Shown here one piece after another: positions 49,500-57,595 of a stretch of DNA of 64,000 nucleotides. The notes beneath the pieces were generated by a model that saw only the letters and a program-made list of their open reading frames with translations, was not told where the DNA came from and searched no databases. The position numbers and the translations under genes are program-made. The stretch covers positions 534,683 to 598,682 of the forward strand of contig NZ_JALDAX010000005.1 in NCBI RefSeq assembly GCF_022698145.1. Reading direction: 5' to 3'. Numbering within the stretch: position 1 is the first letter of the stretch; each line of letters begins with the position of its first letter. Source of the DNA: Streptomyces spinosisporus (lineage in GTDB: Bacteria; Actinomycetota; Actinomycetes; Streptomycetales; Streptomycetaceae).

Positions 49500-50624
49500 T
49501 CAGCTCAGGCCCTCGATGGTGGTGCGGACCTTGGCGATGATGTCGGCGGGCATCGGGGCGTACTTCAGATCGGTGAGCATGCCCTGGCCGTCCTCGGAGG
49601 CGATGTAGCGCAGGAACGCCTTGGTCGCGGGGAGGGTGTCGGCCTTGTTGCCCTTGTCGCAGGCGATCTCGTAGGTGACCAGGGTGATCGGGTAGGCGCC
49701 GTCGGCCTTGGTGGCGTAGTTCAGCTCCAGGGACAGGTCCTTGCCCGTGCCCACGATCTTGGCGTCGGCGATCGCCTTGGAGGCGGCGTCGCTGCTCGGG
49801 GCCACCGGCGCGCTGGCGCCCGTGTTGATGCTGACGGCCTTCATGCCGTCGGCGACGTAGGAGAGCTCGAAGTAGCCGATGGCGCCGTTGGTCTGCTTGA
49901 CCTGGGCGGCCACGCCCGAGGACTGCGCGGCGGACTGGCCGCCCTTGGCCTGCCAGGCCTTGCCGCCCGAGTACTTCCAGTCGGCCGGGTCGGTGGCCTT
50001 GAGGTACTTGGTGAAGTTGTCCGTGGTGCCGGACTCGTCCGAGCGGTGGAACGCCTGGATCTTGAGGTCGGGAAGCTTCGCGTCGGGGTTCAGCTTCTGG
50101 ATCGCCGGGTCGTTCCACTTGGTGATCTTGCTGTCGAAGATCTGCGCAAGGGTCTTGGCGTCCAGGACCAGGTTGTCCACGCCGGAGAGGTTGTAGCCGA
50201 CCGCGATCGGGCCACCGACCATCGGCAGGTCGATGCCCTGGCCGCCGCTGCAGACCTTCTTGGACGCGGTGACCTCTTCGGGCTTCAGCGCCGAGTCGGA
50301 GCCGGCGAAGGCCAGCTGACCCTGGGTGAAGGAGGTGACTCCCGCACCGGAACCGCCGGCCTTGTAGTTGATCTGCACACCGCACTGCTTGGAGAACTGC
50401 GCGACCCACGCGTCGATCGCGTTCTTCTGCGCGGACGAGCCGTCGGACAGCAGCTGGCCCTTGGCGTCGTCGCACTTGATCGAGCTGGCGGCGCCCGTGG
50501 CGGACGCGCTGCTGTCGCCGCCGTCGCTGGTGTCGTCCGAGCCGCACGCCGTGAGGACCAGGGCGCTCGACGCGGCGATGGCACCGAGGGCGATGGCCCG
50601 CCGATTCATGCGCTGAAGCTTCAC
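49500..50624 (-). CDS. pstS: Phosphate-binding lipoprotein PstS
   Basis: 374 aa. The signal peptide starts MKLQRMNRRAIALGAIAASS and the lipobox is LTAC, followed by a Gly/Ser/Thr linker. The binding-protein fold has GSGAGVTSFTQGQLAFAGSDS and FHRSDESGTTDNFTKYL, which contact phosphate. GTG 50624 follows AAGGAAC; an in-frame start at 50687 lacks similarity. A PHO box lies about 130 bases upstream, so PhoP activates it on phosphate starvation. Confidence 0.96.
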   Translation of the reverse strand: MKLQRMNRRAIALGAIAASSALVLTACGSDDTSDGGDSSASATGAASSIKCDDAKGQLLSDGSSAQKNAIDAWVAQFSKQCGVQINYKAGGSGAGVTSFTQGQLAFAGSDSALKPEEVTASKKVCSGGQGIDLPMVGGPIAVGYNLSGVDNLVLDAKTLAQIFDSKITKWNDPAIQKLNPDAKLPDLKIQAFHRSDESGTTDNFTKYLKATDPADWKYSGGKAWQAKGGQSAAQSSGVAAQVKQTNGAIGYFELSYVADGMKAVSINTGASAPVAPSSDAASKAIADAKIVGTGKDLSLELNYATKADGAYPITLVTYEIACDKGNKADTLPATKAFLRYIASEDGQGMLTDLKYAPMPADIIAKVRTTIEGLS

Positions 50625-50738
50625 TTGAAAGAGTTCCTTCCAGGAGCCGCCGTCCTGAATCGGCGGCGTGCGAAGTCGAAATACCATCGCGAGTCAGGGC
50701 TGCCTCCGTCGTAGGGCGACCCGCATCGCGTAAGGCCG

Positions 50739-50744
50739 AAATTA
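50739..50744 (-). promoter_or_regulatory. Candidate -10 of pstS promoter
   Basis: TAATTT on the minus strand, just downstream of the last PHO box unit and about 115 bases before the pstS start. Confidence 0.45.
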
Positions 50745-50749
50745 GGCAG

Positions 50750-50793
50750 AACAGGTGAAGCCGCCGATGGCCACAAATGAACGCAAGGTGAAC
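50750..50793 (-). promoter_or_regulatory. PHO box (PhoP binding site) of pstS
   Basis: Four 11-bp units in phase on the minus strand: GTTCACCTTGC (50783-50793), GTTCATTTGTG (50772-50782), a degenerate GCCATCGGCGG (50761-50771) and CTTCACCTGTT (50750-50760). This matches the direct-repeat PHO box of Streptomyces PhoP. It ends just upstream of the candidate -10. Confidence 0.85.
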
Positions 50794-50943
50794 CCCTGCA
50801 GACTTTGTGGTTAGGTCACGGAACGCTCACGAGGAGAGCACACTCGGATTCCGGTTCACGCTGACACAGGCGTGACACCTCCCCCTGGAACCCGTGGGGC
50901 CGGCGAGCCGTCTCGTTCCCCGAGAGCTATCGGGAGGCACAGC

Positions 50944-52509
50944 ATGCATCGGCGTACGTTCATGGGCGGCGGCGCGGCCGTCATCGCCGCGGTCACCACG
51001 ACCGCGTGCGAGGGCCGATCCGCCGACGCGGACGCGAGCAGTCCGGCGTCCTCCTCATCGTCCACCGGCACGTCGATCCGGTCCACCGGAGCCGTGGCCG
51101 CCCCCGCGAACTGGACCGCTCTCGCACACGACCTCGACGGCAGCCTCGTACGCCCGGGCGAGGCGAACTGGGCCGCGGCCCACCAGCTCTACAACACCCG
51201 TTTCGACAACCTGAAGCCGGCGGCCGTCGCCTACGTCGCCCACGCCGACGACATCCGTACGACCCTGGCGTACGCCCGCGCCCACCACCTCCAGGTCGCG
51301 ATACGCAACGGCGGCCACTCCTACGCGGGCTGGTCCTCCGGCAACGGCAAGCTGATCGTCGACGTCTCGAAGCTGAAGCAGATACGGGTGAGCGGCGGCC
51401 AGGCCGTCGTCGGCGCCGGCGCCAAGCTGATCGACGTCTACCGGGGGCTCGCCGCGAAGGGCGTGACCATACCCGCGGGCTCCTGCCCCACCGTCGGCGT
51501 CTCCGGCCTCGTCCTGGGCGGCGGCCACGGCGTGGTCTCCCGGGCCTACGGCCTGACCTGCGACAGCCTCACCCAGGCCACGCTGATCACGGCGGACGGC
51601 AAGCAGGTCGTCGCCAACTCGACCGAGAACAAGGACCTGTTCTGGGCCCTGCGCGGCGCGGGCAACGGCAACTTCGGCGTCGTGACCGAGCTGCACTTCA
51701 AGACCCACCCGGCCCCGCAGGCGGTGACGGGCTATCTCACCTGGCCCTGGTCGAGGGCGGCCGCGGTGATCAGGGCCTGGCAGGAATGGGGCCCGACCCA
51801 GCCGGACGAGATCTGGTCCTCCCTGCACCTGGCGAACGCCGCCGGCGGCACCCCGACCATCTCCGTCGCCTGCTTCTCCATCGGCACCTACGGCGAGCTG
51901 AAGAACGCCGTGGACCGCCTCGCCGACAAGGTCGGCGCGAACGCCACCAGCGTCTCGCTGCGCCGCCGCGGCTACGAGGAGGCCATGGAGATCTACGCCG
52001 GCTGCTCCTCCTTCTCCTCCCAGGCGCAGTGCCACCTCCCCGGCACCACCCCGGGCCGCTCCGCGCAGGGCGCACTGCAACGCGAGACCTACGCGGCCCG
52101 CTCCGACTTCTTCGACCGCTCGATCTCCGCCACCGGCATCCAGACCCTGCTGAAGCAGATGAGCTCGGTGCGGGGCGGCTCCGGCAGCATCGCGCTGACC
52201 GCCCTCGGCGGCGCGATCAACCGCGTCTCCCCCACGGCCACGGCCTTCGTCCACCGCCGCTCCCGCATGCTGGCCCAGTACATCGCCTCCTGGCGCCCCA
52301 CCACCTCAGGCACCACAGCCCAGTCCTGGCTCACCTCAGCCCACGACGCGATGAAGCCGTACGCCTCCGGCGCGGCCTACCAGAACTACACGGACCCGAC
52401 GCTGAAGAACTGGCGCACGGCGTACTACGGGGACGCGTCCACCCGCCTGACAACGGTGAAGAAGCAGTACGACCCCACGGGCTTCTTCACCTACCCGCAG
52501 GCTCTATAG
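50944..52509 (+). CDS. Tat-exported FAD-linked oxidoreductase lipoprotein (BBE-type)
   Basis: 521 aa. MHRRTFMGGG carries an RR-x-F Tat signal and TTTAC a lipobox, so the protein is exported folded and lipid-anchored. The FAD-binding PCMH domain has IRNGGHSYAGW (His for 8-alpha attachment) and GSCPTVGVSGLVLGGGHG (Cys for the 6-S bond), so flavin is probably bicovalent as in berberine-bridge-type oxidases. The C-terminal BBE motif is YQNYTDPTLKNWRTAYYG. It probably oxidises carbohydrates or secondary metabolites at the cell surface; the substrate is unknown. Confidence 0.9.
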   Translation: MHRRTFMGGGAAVIAAVTTTACEGRSADADASSPASSSSSTGTSIRSTGAVAAPANWTALAHDLDGSLVRPGEANWAAAHQLYNTRFDNLKPAAVAYVAHADDIRTTLAYARAHHLQVAIRNGGHSYAGWSSGNGKLIVDVSKLKQIRVSGGQAVVGAGAKLIDVYRGLAAKGVTIPAGSCPTVGVSGLVLGGGHGVVSRAYGLTCDSLTQATLITADGKQVVANSTENKDLFWALRGAGNGNFGVVTELHFKTHPAPQAVTGYLTWPWSRAAAVIRAWQEWGPTQPDEIWSSLHLANAAGGTPTISVACFSIGTYGELKNAVDRLADKVGANATSVSLRRRGYEEAMEIYAGCSSFSSQAQCHLPGTTPGRSAQGALQRETYAARSDFFDRSISATGIQTLLKQMSSVRGGSGSIALTALGGAINRVSPTATAFVHRRSRMLAQYIASWRPTTSGTTAQSWLTSAHDAMKPYASGAAYQNYTDPTLKNWRTAYYGDASTRLTTVKKQYDPTGFFTYPQAL

Positions 52510-52520
52510 GGGCCCACTGC

Positions 52521-52577
52521 AGCTCTTTTGGGGGCGCGGGGAACTGCGCGACAAGCCACAACAATCCCGCAGCCGCC
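52521..52577. repeat. Streptomyces dispersed intergenic repeat
   Basis: GGGGGCGCGGGGAACTGCGC, then GACAAGCCAC and ATCCCGCAGCCGCC. I recognise this as the short family found in many copies at gene ends in Streptomyces genomes. Here it lies between convergent genes and probably folds into an imperfect hairpin (CGCGGGGA with TCCCGC), so it may act as terminator. Confidence 0.6.
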
Positions 52578-52598
52578 AAACAACCCCACCCACCCTGC

Positions 52599-53300
52599 TC
52601 AGGCGGCGAGATCCCGCTCCGCAGCCCCGGACGCCTCAGACCGCGCCCCAGGAATCACCGCATCCAACGCCGCCCCCGACCGAGACCGCAACAACCACCC
52701 ACCAAGGGACGACCGCCCCACCGCACTCAGCAGGGGCGTCAGCAGCGCCATGGCGACCGGCGACAACAACAACGCCACCGCCGTACCCAGCGCAAACCCA
52801 CCCACCACATCGGTCGGGTAGTGCACCCCCATGTAAACCCGGCAGAACCCTTCCAACAGCGCCAGCCCGATCCCGACGAGCCCCAGCTTCCGATTGGCGA
52901 CGAACAAGCCGACCCCCAGAGCCATGGTGATCGTCGCGTGATCACTCACGAACGAGTAGTCGTTCTTGCCGGACACCAGGACCTCGAGCCCCTGATGAGC
53001 ACGGAACGGCCGAGGACGTTCGACGAACCCCCTTATCGGCACGTTCACCAGGACCGCGAGCGCGGCAGCCAGCGGCGCCCACACCACGGCGGCCATGGAC
53101 GAGGCGACGTCCGCGCCGCCCCGGCGCCGCAGGGACCACCAGCACCACACCACGAGCAGCACCATGGCGACCAGCAGCCCGTACTCCCCGACGAACTCCA
53201 TGACCCGGTCGAACCAGTGCGGCGAGTCCTTGGCCAGGCCGTTGATGTCGTAGAGCAGGTCGACGTCGGGGTTCGACCCGGATGCGGCGAGTCCAGCCAT
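52599..53300 (-). CDS. PAP2-family membrane phosphatase
   Basis: 233 aa, six membrane helices. The PAP2 signature has all three parts: VERPRPF, the FVSDHAT active-site block and CRVYMGVHYPTDVVGG with catalytic His. It is a lipid phosphatase acting on phosphatidic acid, undecaprenyl diphosphate or similar at the outer face. The first-block Lys of the canonical K-x6-RP is replaced by Arg (VPIRGFVERPRP). ATG 53300 was chosen, with AAGGGG upstream. The C-terminal 45 residues are extra. Confidence 0.88.
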   Translation of the reverse strand: MAGLAASGSNPDVDLLYDINGLAKDSPHWFDRVMEFVGEYGLLVAMVLLVVWCWWSLRRRGGADVASSMAAVVWAPLAAALAVLVNVPIRGFVERPRPFRAHQGLEVLVSGKNDYSFVSDHATITMALGVGLFVANRKLGLVGIGLALLEGFCRVYMGVHYPTDVVGGFALGTAVALLLSPVAMALLTPLLSAVGRSSLGGWLLRSRSGAALDAVIPGARSEASGAAERDLAA

Positions 53301-53468
53301 GGTGCTGCGGCCCCTTCGTCGTCTGCTGTCGGGCGCGCTCACACACGCCTCCGTGGAACAGGAACGCACGGTCCCGCTTACTACGTTCCACACTCCATCG
53401 AATGATCACTCAGACGTTATCGAAGAGAGACTCATCCTTGCAGCTCAGGGGGTGGGTTCACGCTCAGC

Positions 53469-54476
53469 TCACACCGTCGTGGGCAACGCTTTCGCGCCAT
53501 CTTCGGTGACCCTCGTGGCACCGAAGTACTCACCGGTGTCGATCGGGTCGAACCGGATCACGGCACCGGTCCGCGGCGCGTCGATCATGTATCCGCCGCC
53601 GACGTAGATCCCCACGTGGTGGATGGCCCGGGAGTCGGTGGGGTCCTTGGAGAAGAACACCAGGTCCCCGGGGAGCAGTTCGTTCCGCCTCGGGTGCGGT
53701 CCCGCGTTGTACTGGTCGTTGGCGACCCGCGGCAGCGTGATCCCCACGCTCTCGTACGCCGCCTTGGTCAGCCCCGAGCAGTCGAAGCGCCCGTTGTCCT
53801 GGGCCGTGCCGTCGCCGCCCCACAGATAGGGGGTGCCGAGCTTCTTCTGCGCGTAGTCGATGGCGCCCGCGGCCTGCTTGGAGGGATCGACCCTGGTGAC
53901 GGGCGCGGCGAAGCTCTTCTCGAGCGTCGTGATCGTCTTGACGTAGTTCTGGGTCTCCTTGTACGGCGGCACGCCCCCGTACTTGATCACCGCGTACGAC
54001 CCCGCGTTGTACGAGGCGAGCATGTTTTCGGTCAGATTCCCGGGTACGTCCTTCACGTACGAGGCGAGCTGGCAGTCGTACGACGCGGCGGACGGGATCG
54101 CGTCCTGCGGGTCCCAGACGTTCTTGACGCCGTCGCCGTTGCCGTCGATGCCGTGCGTGGCCCAGGTGCCCGGGATGAACTGCGCTATCCCCTCCGCGGC
54201 CGCCGCGCTCTTCGCGTTGGGGTTGAACCCGCTCTCCTGGTAGAGCTGGGCGGCGAGCAGCGCGGGGTTGATGGCCGGGCAGAGGTTGCCCCACTTCTGC
54301 ACGACGGCCGAGTACGCCGCGGGCACCGACCCCTTGGCCAGCGACTTGGTCGCGCCGCCCACGCCGTTGACGAGGTTCCCGGCGACGATGTACACCCCGA
54401 CGACCAGCAGCATCACGAAGGACAGCGCCGAGCCGACGGCCACGGTCGTCAGGACCCATGCCTTACGCACAGTCAA
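53469..54476 (-). CDS. Bifunctional cell-wall hydrolase: SLT transglycosylase plus NlpC/P60
   Basis: 335 aa. One N-terminal membrane anchor (about 10-32). A lytic transglycosylase domain (about 65-185) has catalytic Glu in AQLYQESGFNP and EGIAQFIPGTW. An NlpC/P60 endopeptidase (about 200-330) has Cys in FDCSGLTKAAYE and His in IHHVGIYVGGG. The same two-domain layout occurs in wall hydrolases of conjugative systems (CwlT/Orf14, a VirB1 counterpart). It lies 1.8 kb from the T4SS-like operon on the other strand, so a shared role is inference. Confidence 0.9.
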   Translation of the reverse strand: MTVRKAWVLTTVAVGSALSFVMLLVVGVYIVAGNLVNGVGGATKSLAKGSVPAAYSAVVQKWGNLCPAINPALLAAQLYQESGFNPNAKSAAAAEGIAQFIPGTWATHGIDGNGDGVKNVWDPQDAIPSAASYDCQLASYVKDVPGNLTENMLASYNAGSYAVIKYGGVPPYKETQNYVKTITTLEKSFAAPVTRVDPSKQAAGAIDYAQKKLGTPYLWGGDGTAQDNGRFDCSGLTKAAYESVGITLPRVANDQYNAGPHPRRNELLPGDLVFFSKDPTDSRAIHHVGIYVGGGYMIDAPRTGAVIRFDPIDTGEYFGATRVTEDGAKALPTTV

Positions 54477-54605
54477 CCGCCCCTCGCTGCCCGGGAGTCC
54501 GTTCGCCCACGTCAGTGTAGGGGCGGCTGCCGCGTTCCGGGGTGATCACACGGAAGGTGACAGTCCGTCAGCAGTGCGCGCCGGCAGCATTCCGGCCACG
54601 GTCTC

Positions 54606-55394
54606 CTACCGGTCCGCGGCGGCTTGTCGGTACAGCCCGGCCGCCTCCGACCCGAGCACCACGCTGTAGGAGACGTCGTCGGTGTTCCCGCCCTGTTCGT
54701 ACCCGCCCAGGATGCCGACGACCTCCCGGTCCCCGTTGACCCAGGGGCTGCCGCTGGTCCCTCCGGAGAGGCCGGGGCACGCGATGCGCTGCTGGGTGCG
54801 GCTGTGCGGGGTCGGCTTGTTGGTGCAGCTGACGGGGGCCTCGCGGGAGTCGGGGTACCCGGTGACGGTGACGGCGGTGGCCCCGGTCGCCATGCCGGTC
54901 ACGAAGCGGTTCGCGCCGACGACGTCCTCGACACCCTTGCCGCCCTGGTCGCCGACGACGGCGAACCCGACGTCACTGTCCTCGTCCTGCCCCGTGGAGT
55001 CCTGCCCCTTGGACCAGCCGTCGGCCAGGAACGTCCGCCGTATCTCCCATGTCCCGTACGGCGCACGCCCGTTGCGGTACCCGGGCACGAACACGTAGTC
55101 GCCGTCCCCGTCCAGGCAGTGGGCCGCGCTGACGACGAGGTCCCGGTGCGGGCTGTGGACCACGGAGGCGGTGCAGAAGTGCCCCCCGGCGAGCGCGGAC
55201 CCGCGGTCGGCGTCGAAGAGCGCCCCGACTCTCGCGTTCTGCATCCCCGCCGCCGCGACCACGGTGACCCCGAAGGGGCCCGGCCCGTCGTCGGCGGCCG
55301 CGAGCGAGGACGAGGTGACGGCCGACACCAGGAGCACGACCACGGCGTACACGGGGCCGCTGAACCGGCTGCCGACGCGTGAGGCGGCCACCAC
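54606..55394 (-). CDS. Secreted trypsin-like serine protease
   Basis: 262 aa. The signal peptide (about 1-33) ends in SSLAAA. His in VVSAAHCL, Asp in EDSDVGFAVV and Ser in GGTSGSPWV complete the triad. GTSGSPW is the V8-like or glutamyl-endopeptidase-like variant rather than GDSGGP. The Cys pair CTNKP...RIACPG probably forms a disulfide. It lies between the wall hydrolase and the T4SS-like operon. Confidence 0.87.
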   Translation of the reverse strand: MVAASRVGSRFSGPVYAVVVLLVSAVTSSSLAAADDGPGPFGVTVVAAAGMQNARVGALFDADRGSALAGGHFCTASVVHSPHRDLVVSAAHCLDGDGDYVFVPGYRNGRAPYGTWEIRRTFLADGWSKGQDSTGQDEDSDVGFAVVGDQGGKGVEDVVGANRFVTGMATGATAVTVTGYPDSREAPVSCTNKPTPHSRTQQRIACPGLSGGTSGSPWVNGDREVVGILGGYEQGGNTDDVSYSVVLGSEAAGLYRQAAADR

Positions 55395-55582
55395 TCACTG
55401 CCCTCCGTCCCTCCGGGCCCCCGGGAACCACTTCCACCGTACTGTCGCCCCCCGCTCCCCGCCTCCCCTGCGACCACACCACCCACAGCCCCTCCCCCTG
55501 ACCCGTGCGGGCCCCGTCACAGACACCCCGCGCCGACCGTCACAGACGTAGAGCAGCAGTCCCCGAGCAAGGAGCACGTGTC

Positions 55583-56035
55583 ATGGCACCCCTCGTCTCC
55601 ACCATCGACATCGCCCGTCCCCCCGACGAGGTCTTCGCCTACGTCACCGATCCGGCCCGCTTCGCCGAATGGCAGGGAGACGTGGTGCGGGTCCGGGCCG
55701 AGGACGGCGGCCCCGCCTCGACCGGCAAGGGCGACCGCTTCACCACGACCCGCAGGATCGGCCCGTCGGAGCGCACCTTCACGCAGGAGGTCACCGAGTG
55801 CCGGCCGCCGGGCAGTTGGTCCGCACGCGGCCTGGACGGCCCCCTGCGGCCCTCCATGGACATCACCGTCGAGCCGCTCGCCGGCGGCACCGCCTCCCGC
55901 GTCACCTTCGCCCTGGACTTCGACCCGCACGGCATCGGCGTCCCGCTCCTGCCACTGGTACGACGCCAGGCGGCGAAGGGAGCCCCGGTCAGCTACCGGA
56001 ACCTGAAGCGCCGGCTGGAGGCCCTCACGGGCTGA
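55583..56035 (+). CDS. SRPBCC (START/polyketide cyclase-like) protein
   Basis: 150 aa. It starts VSTIDIARPPDEVFAYVTDP, with RFAEWQGDVVRV and a long C-terminal helix (SYRNLKRRLEAL), the helix-grip lipid or small-ligand-binding fold. AAGGAGCACGTG precedes the ATG. It has no catalytic motif; the ligand is unknown. A strong stem-loop follows. Confidence 0.85.
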   Translation: MAPLVSTIDIARPPDEVFAYVTDPARFAEWQGDVVRVRAEDGGPASTGKGDRFTTTRRIGPSERTFTQEVTECRPPGSWSARGLDGPLRPSMDITVEPLAGGTASRVTFALDFDPHGIGVPLLPLVRRQAAKGAPVSYRNLKRRLEALTG

Positions 56036-56046
56036 CTCTCCGTCAC

Positions 56047-56081
56047 CGAGCGGGCCACGACGACCAGTCGTGGCCCGCTCG
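56047..56081 (+). terminator. Stem-loop terminator after SRPBCC gene
   Basis: CGAGCGGGCCACGAC and its perfect complement, 15-bp arms with a 5-base loop. Confidence 0.88.
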
Positions 56082-56102
56082 CACTGCGGGGATACTCTTC
56101 AT

Positions 56103-56149
56103 ACGGCAGGTTCCGCACCCAGGCCTCATTGCCCGGCGTAACCTGCCGT
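56103..56149. promoter_or_regulatory. Spaced inverted repeat at head of the T4SS-like operon
   Basis: ACGGCAGGTT (56103-56112) and AACCTGCCGT (56140-56149), perfect 10-bp arms 27 bp apart. TTGCCC (56129-56134) and TACACA (56152-56157), 17 bp apart, could be the -35/-10 of the operon and would lie between and after the arms. A looping repressor site is possible. Confidence 0.45.
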
Positions 56150-56303
56150 GATACACAGAGTGACCTAAGTGCTATTCGTACGAAACCCGCCAAGCAATGA
56201 CGCCAAGTCGACATACGACGGCAGCATTGTCGGCGAGAATGAGCCTGACCTCTGCACGCCCGCAGAGGAACTGCGGAACTACCCACCAGGGGCGGTGACT
56301 TAC

Positions 56304-56612
56304 ATGCTCTTTGCGGCCGACAAGGGAGACATCAACACCATCATCGGCGGGATCGCTCCGGACTGGGGCCCCTTCGGCAGCCTGGGCAACGAGGCCAAGG
56401 TGATGATCGAGGTCGTGATGGCGGTCGCCATCCTGCTCTGCCTCGGCCTTGCCGTCTGGGGCGCCGCCAAGCAGCGCATCGGCGCGACGGCACTGCGCGA
56501 CACCTTCAGCGCGGAACAGGGCAAAGGCCTCATCATCGCCGGCCTCACCGGCGTCTTCATCATCGGCTCCCTGGGCACGCTGTTCACCATCGTGTACGGC
56601 ATGGCCGTCTAG
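56304..56612 (+). CDS. Small two-helix membrane protein, first gene of T4SS-like operon
   Basis: 102 aa. A polar N-terminus (MLFAADKGDINTIIGGIAPD) is followed by two membrane helices (MIEVVMAVAILLCLGLAVWG and GLIIAGLTGVFIIGSLGTLF) joined by a basic/polar loop (AKQRIGATALRDTFSAEQGK). The size and two-helix hairpin fit VirB2/TrbC pilin-like or TcpD-like subunits, but no signal-cleavage motif is clear. ATG 56304 follows AGGGG at 11 bases; GTG 56295 is an alternative. It probably corresponds to a cmd-cluster gene of S. coelicolor. Confidence 0.75.
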   Translation: MLFAADKGDINTIIGGIAPDWGPFGSLGNEAKVMIEVVMAVAILLCLGLAVWGAAKQRIGATALRDTFSAEQGKGLIIAGLTGVFIIGSLGTLFTIVYGMAV

Positions 56613-56797
56613 CGTCCGTTCGCGGCAGGCGTCCTCCAGTCCGCTCCGGGCACGCCCGGCCCCCCTCCACCCCACCCGCCCGTCGCGCCCACCGGCTGAG
56701 GTTGCATTTCCCTGATGTCGAGTCACCACACCGCGCACGCGCGCGAACCAGCACGGCTACCGTCGTATGTCTACGAGGTGGAGAGGGCGTACGCGGT

Positions 56798-57595
56798 ATG
56801 AGTCTCGGAGACGAGGGGCAGACCCGGACAAGGCTGCCCGACAGCGGCACGGACGTGTACGGAGGCGCGCGGCGCGGCGGCCGCACCTCCTCCCGGAGCC
56901 TGGTCACCGTGGTCGGCGTGGTCGTCCTGCTGATCGCAGCGATCGCCTTCGCGAACCGTGGAGGAGACGATTCCTCTTCCTCCTCCTCCGGCAACGACCC
57001 GAAGACCTCCGCGACGGCGCCCTCCGGGAAGACCCCGGTGAAGACGAAGGCGGCGGGGATCCCGACCGGATTCGCGCACAACCAGCAGGGGGCGCAGAGC
57101 GCGGCGGCGAACTACGCGGTGGCACTGGGCTCGCCCGACATGTTCAACAAGGTCAGGCGCGACGCCATCCTGCAGACCGTCGTCGCCCCCTCGCACGTCG
57201 CGGACTTCGTGTCGAGCCTCGACAAGGCCTACACCCCGCAGTTCAACAAGAACGTCGGCCTGAACGAGGACGGCTCGGCCCCCTCCGGATCGACGTTCGT
57301 CTCCCGTACGAGCCCGATCGGCACCAAGGTCACCGAGGCCACCGACAGCCGCGCGACCGTGGAGGTGTGGTGCAGCGGCCTCCTCGGAGTCGCCGGGGAG
57401 AACTCCACGAACCCCGTGACCAACAGCTGGTTCACCACCACGATGCAGCTCGAGTGGACCAACGGTGACTGGAAGATCGTGACCCAGACCCAGAAGGAAG
57501 GCCCTGCGCCAGTCCCCGGCGACGACAAGGCCTCCGGCGCTGACGACATGGCAAAGGCCGTCGAGGAGTACGGAGGCTTCACTTATGCCCGGTAG
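56798..57595 (+). CDS. Bitopic membrane protein, TcpC/VirB8-like
   Basis: 265 aa. A cytoplasmic tail of about 35 residues, one membrane helix (SLVTVVGVVVLLIAAIAFAN) and a Ser/Thr linker precede an extracytoplasmic domain with NTF2-like strand pattern (AAANYAVALGSPDMFNKVRR, ATVEVWCSGLLGVAG, FTTTMQLEWTNGDWKI). This matches conjugation-type TcpC/VirB8 scaffold proteins in layout. GGAGAGGGCG precedes the ATG. It overlaps the next gene by 11 bases. Confidence 0.75.
   Translation: MSLGDEGQTRTRLPDSGTDVYGGARRGGRTSSRSLVTVVGVVVLLIAAIAFANRGGDDSSSSSSGNDPKTSATAPSGKTPVKTKAAGIPTGFAHNQQGAQSAAANYAVALGSPDMFNKVRRDAILQTVVAPSHVADFVSSLDKAYTPQFNKNVGLNEDGSAPSGSTFVSRTSPIGTKVTEATDSRATVEVWCSGLLGVAGENSTNPVTNSWFTTTMQLEWTNGDWKIVTQTQKEGPAPVPGDDKASGADDMAKAVEEYGGFTYAR

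Larger units (their letters stand above)
50625..50943. other. 319-bp divergent region pstS / FAD oxidoreductase
   Basis: Besides the PHO box and -10 of pstS, no gene is seen. On the plus side, GGGAGGCACAGC gives the ribosome-binding site of the oxidoreductase. I find no clear -35/-10 for that gene, so shared control by PhoP is possible but unproved. Confidence 0.4.

Noticed and set aside
56767..57468. Overlapping ORF (MSTRWRGRTRYESRRRG) in another frame of the TcpC-like gene
   Set aside because: Arg-rich frame-shifted mirror of the real gene at 56798 and without a membrane segment.
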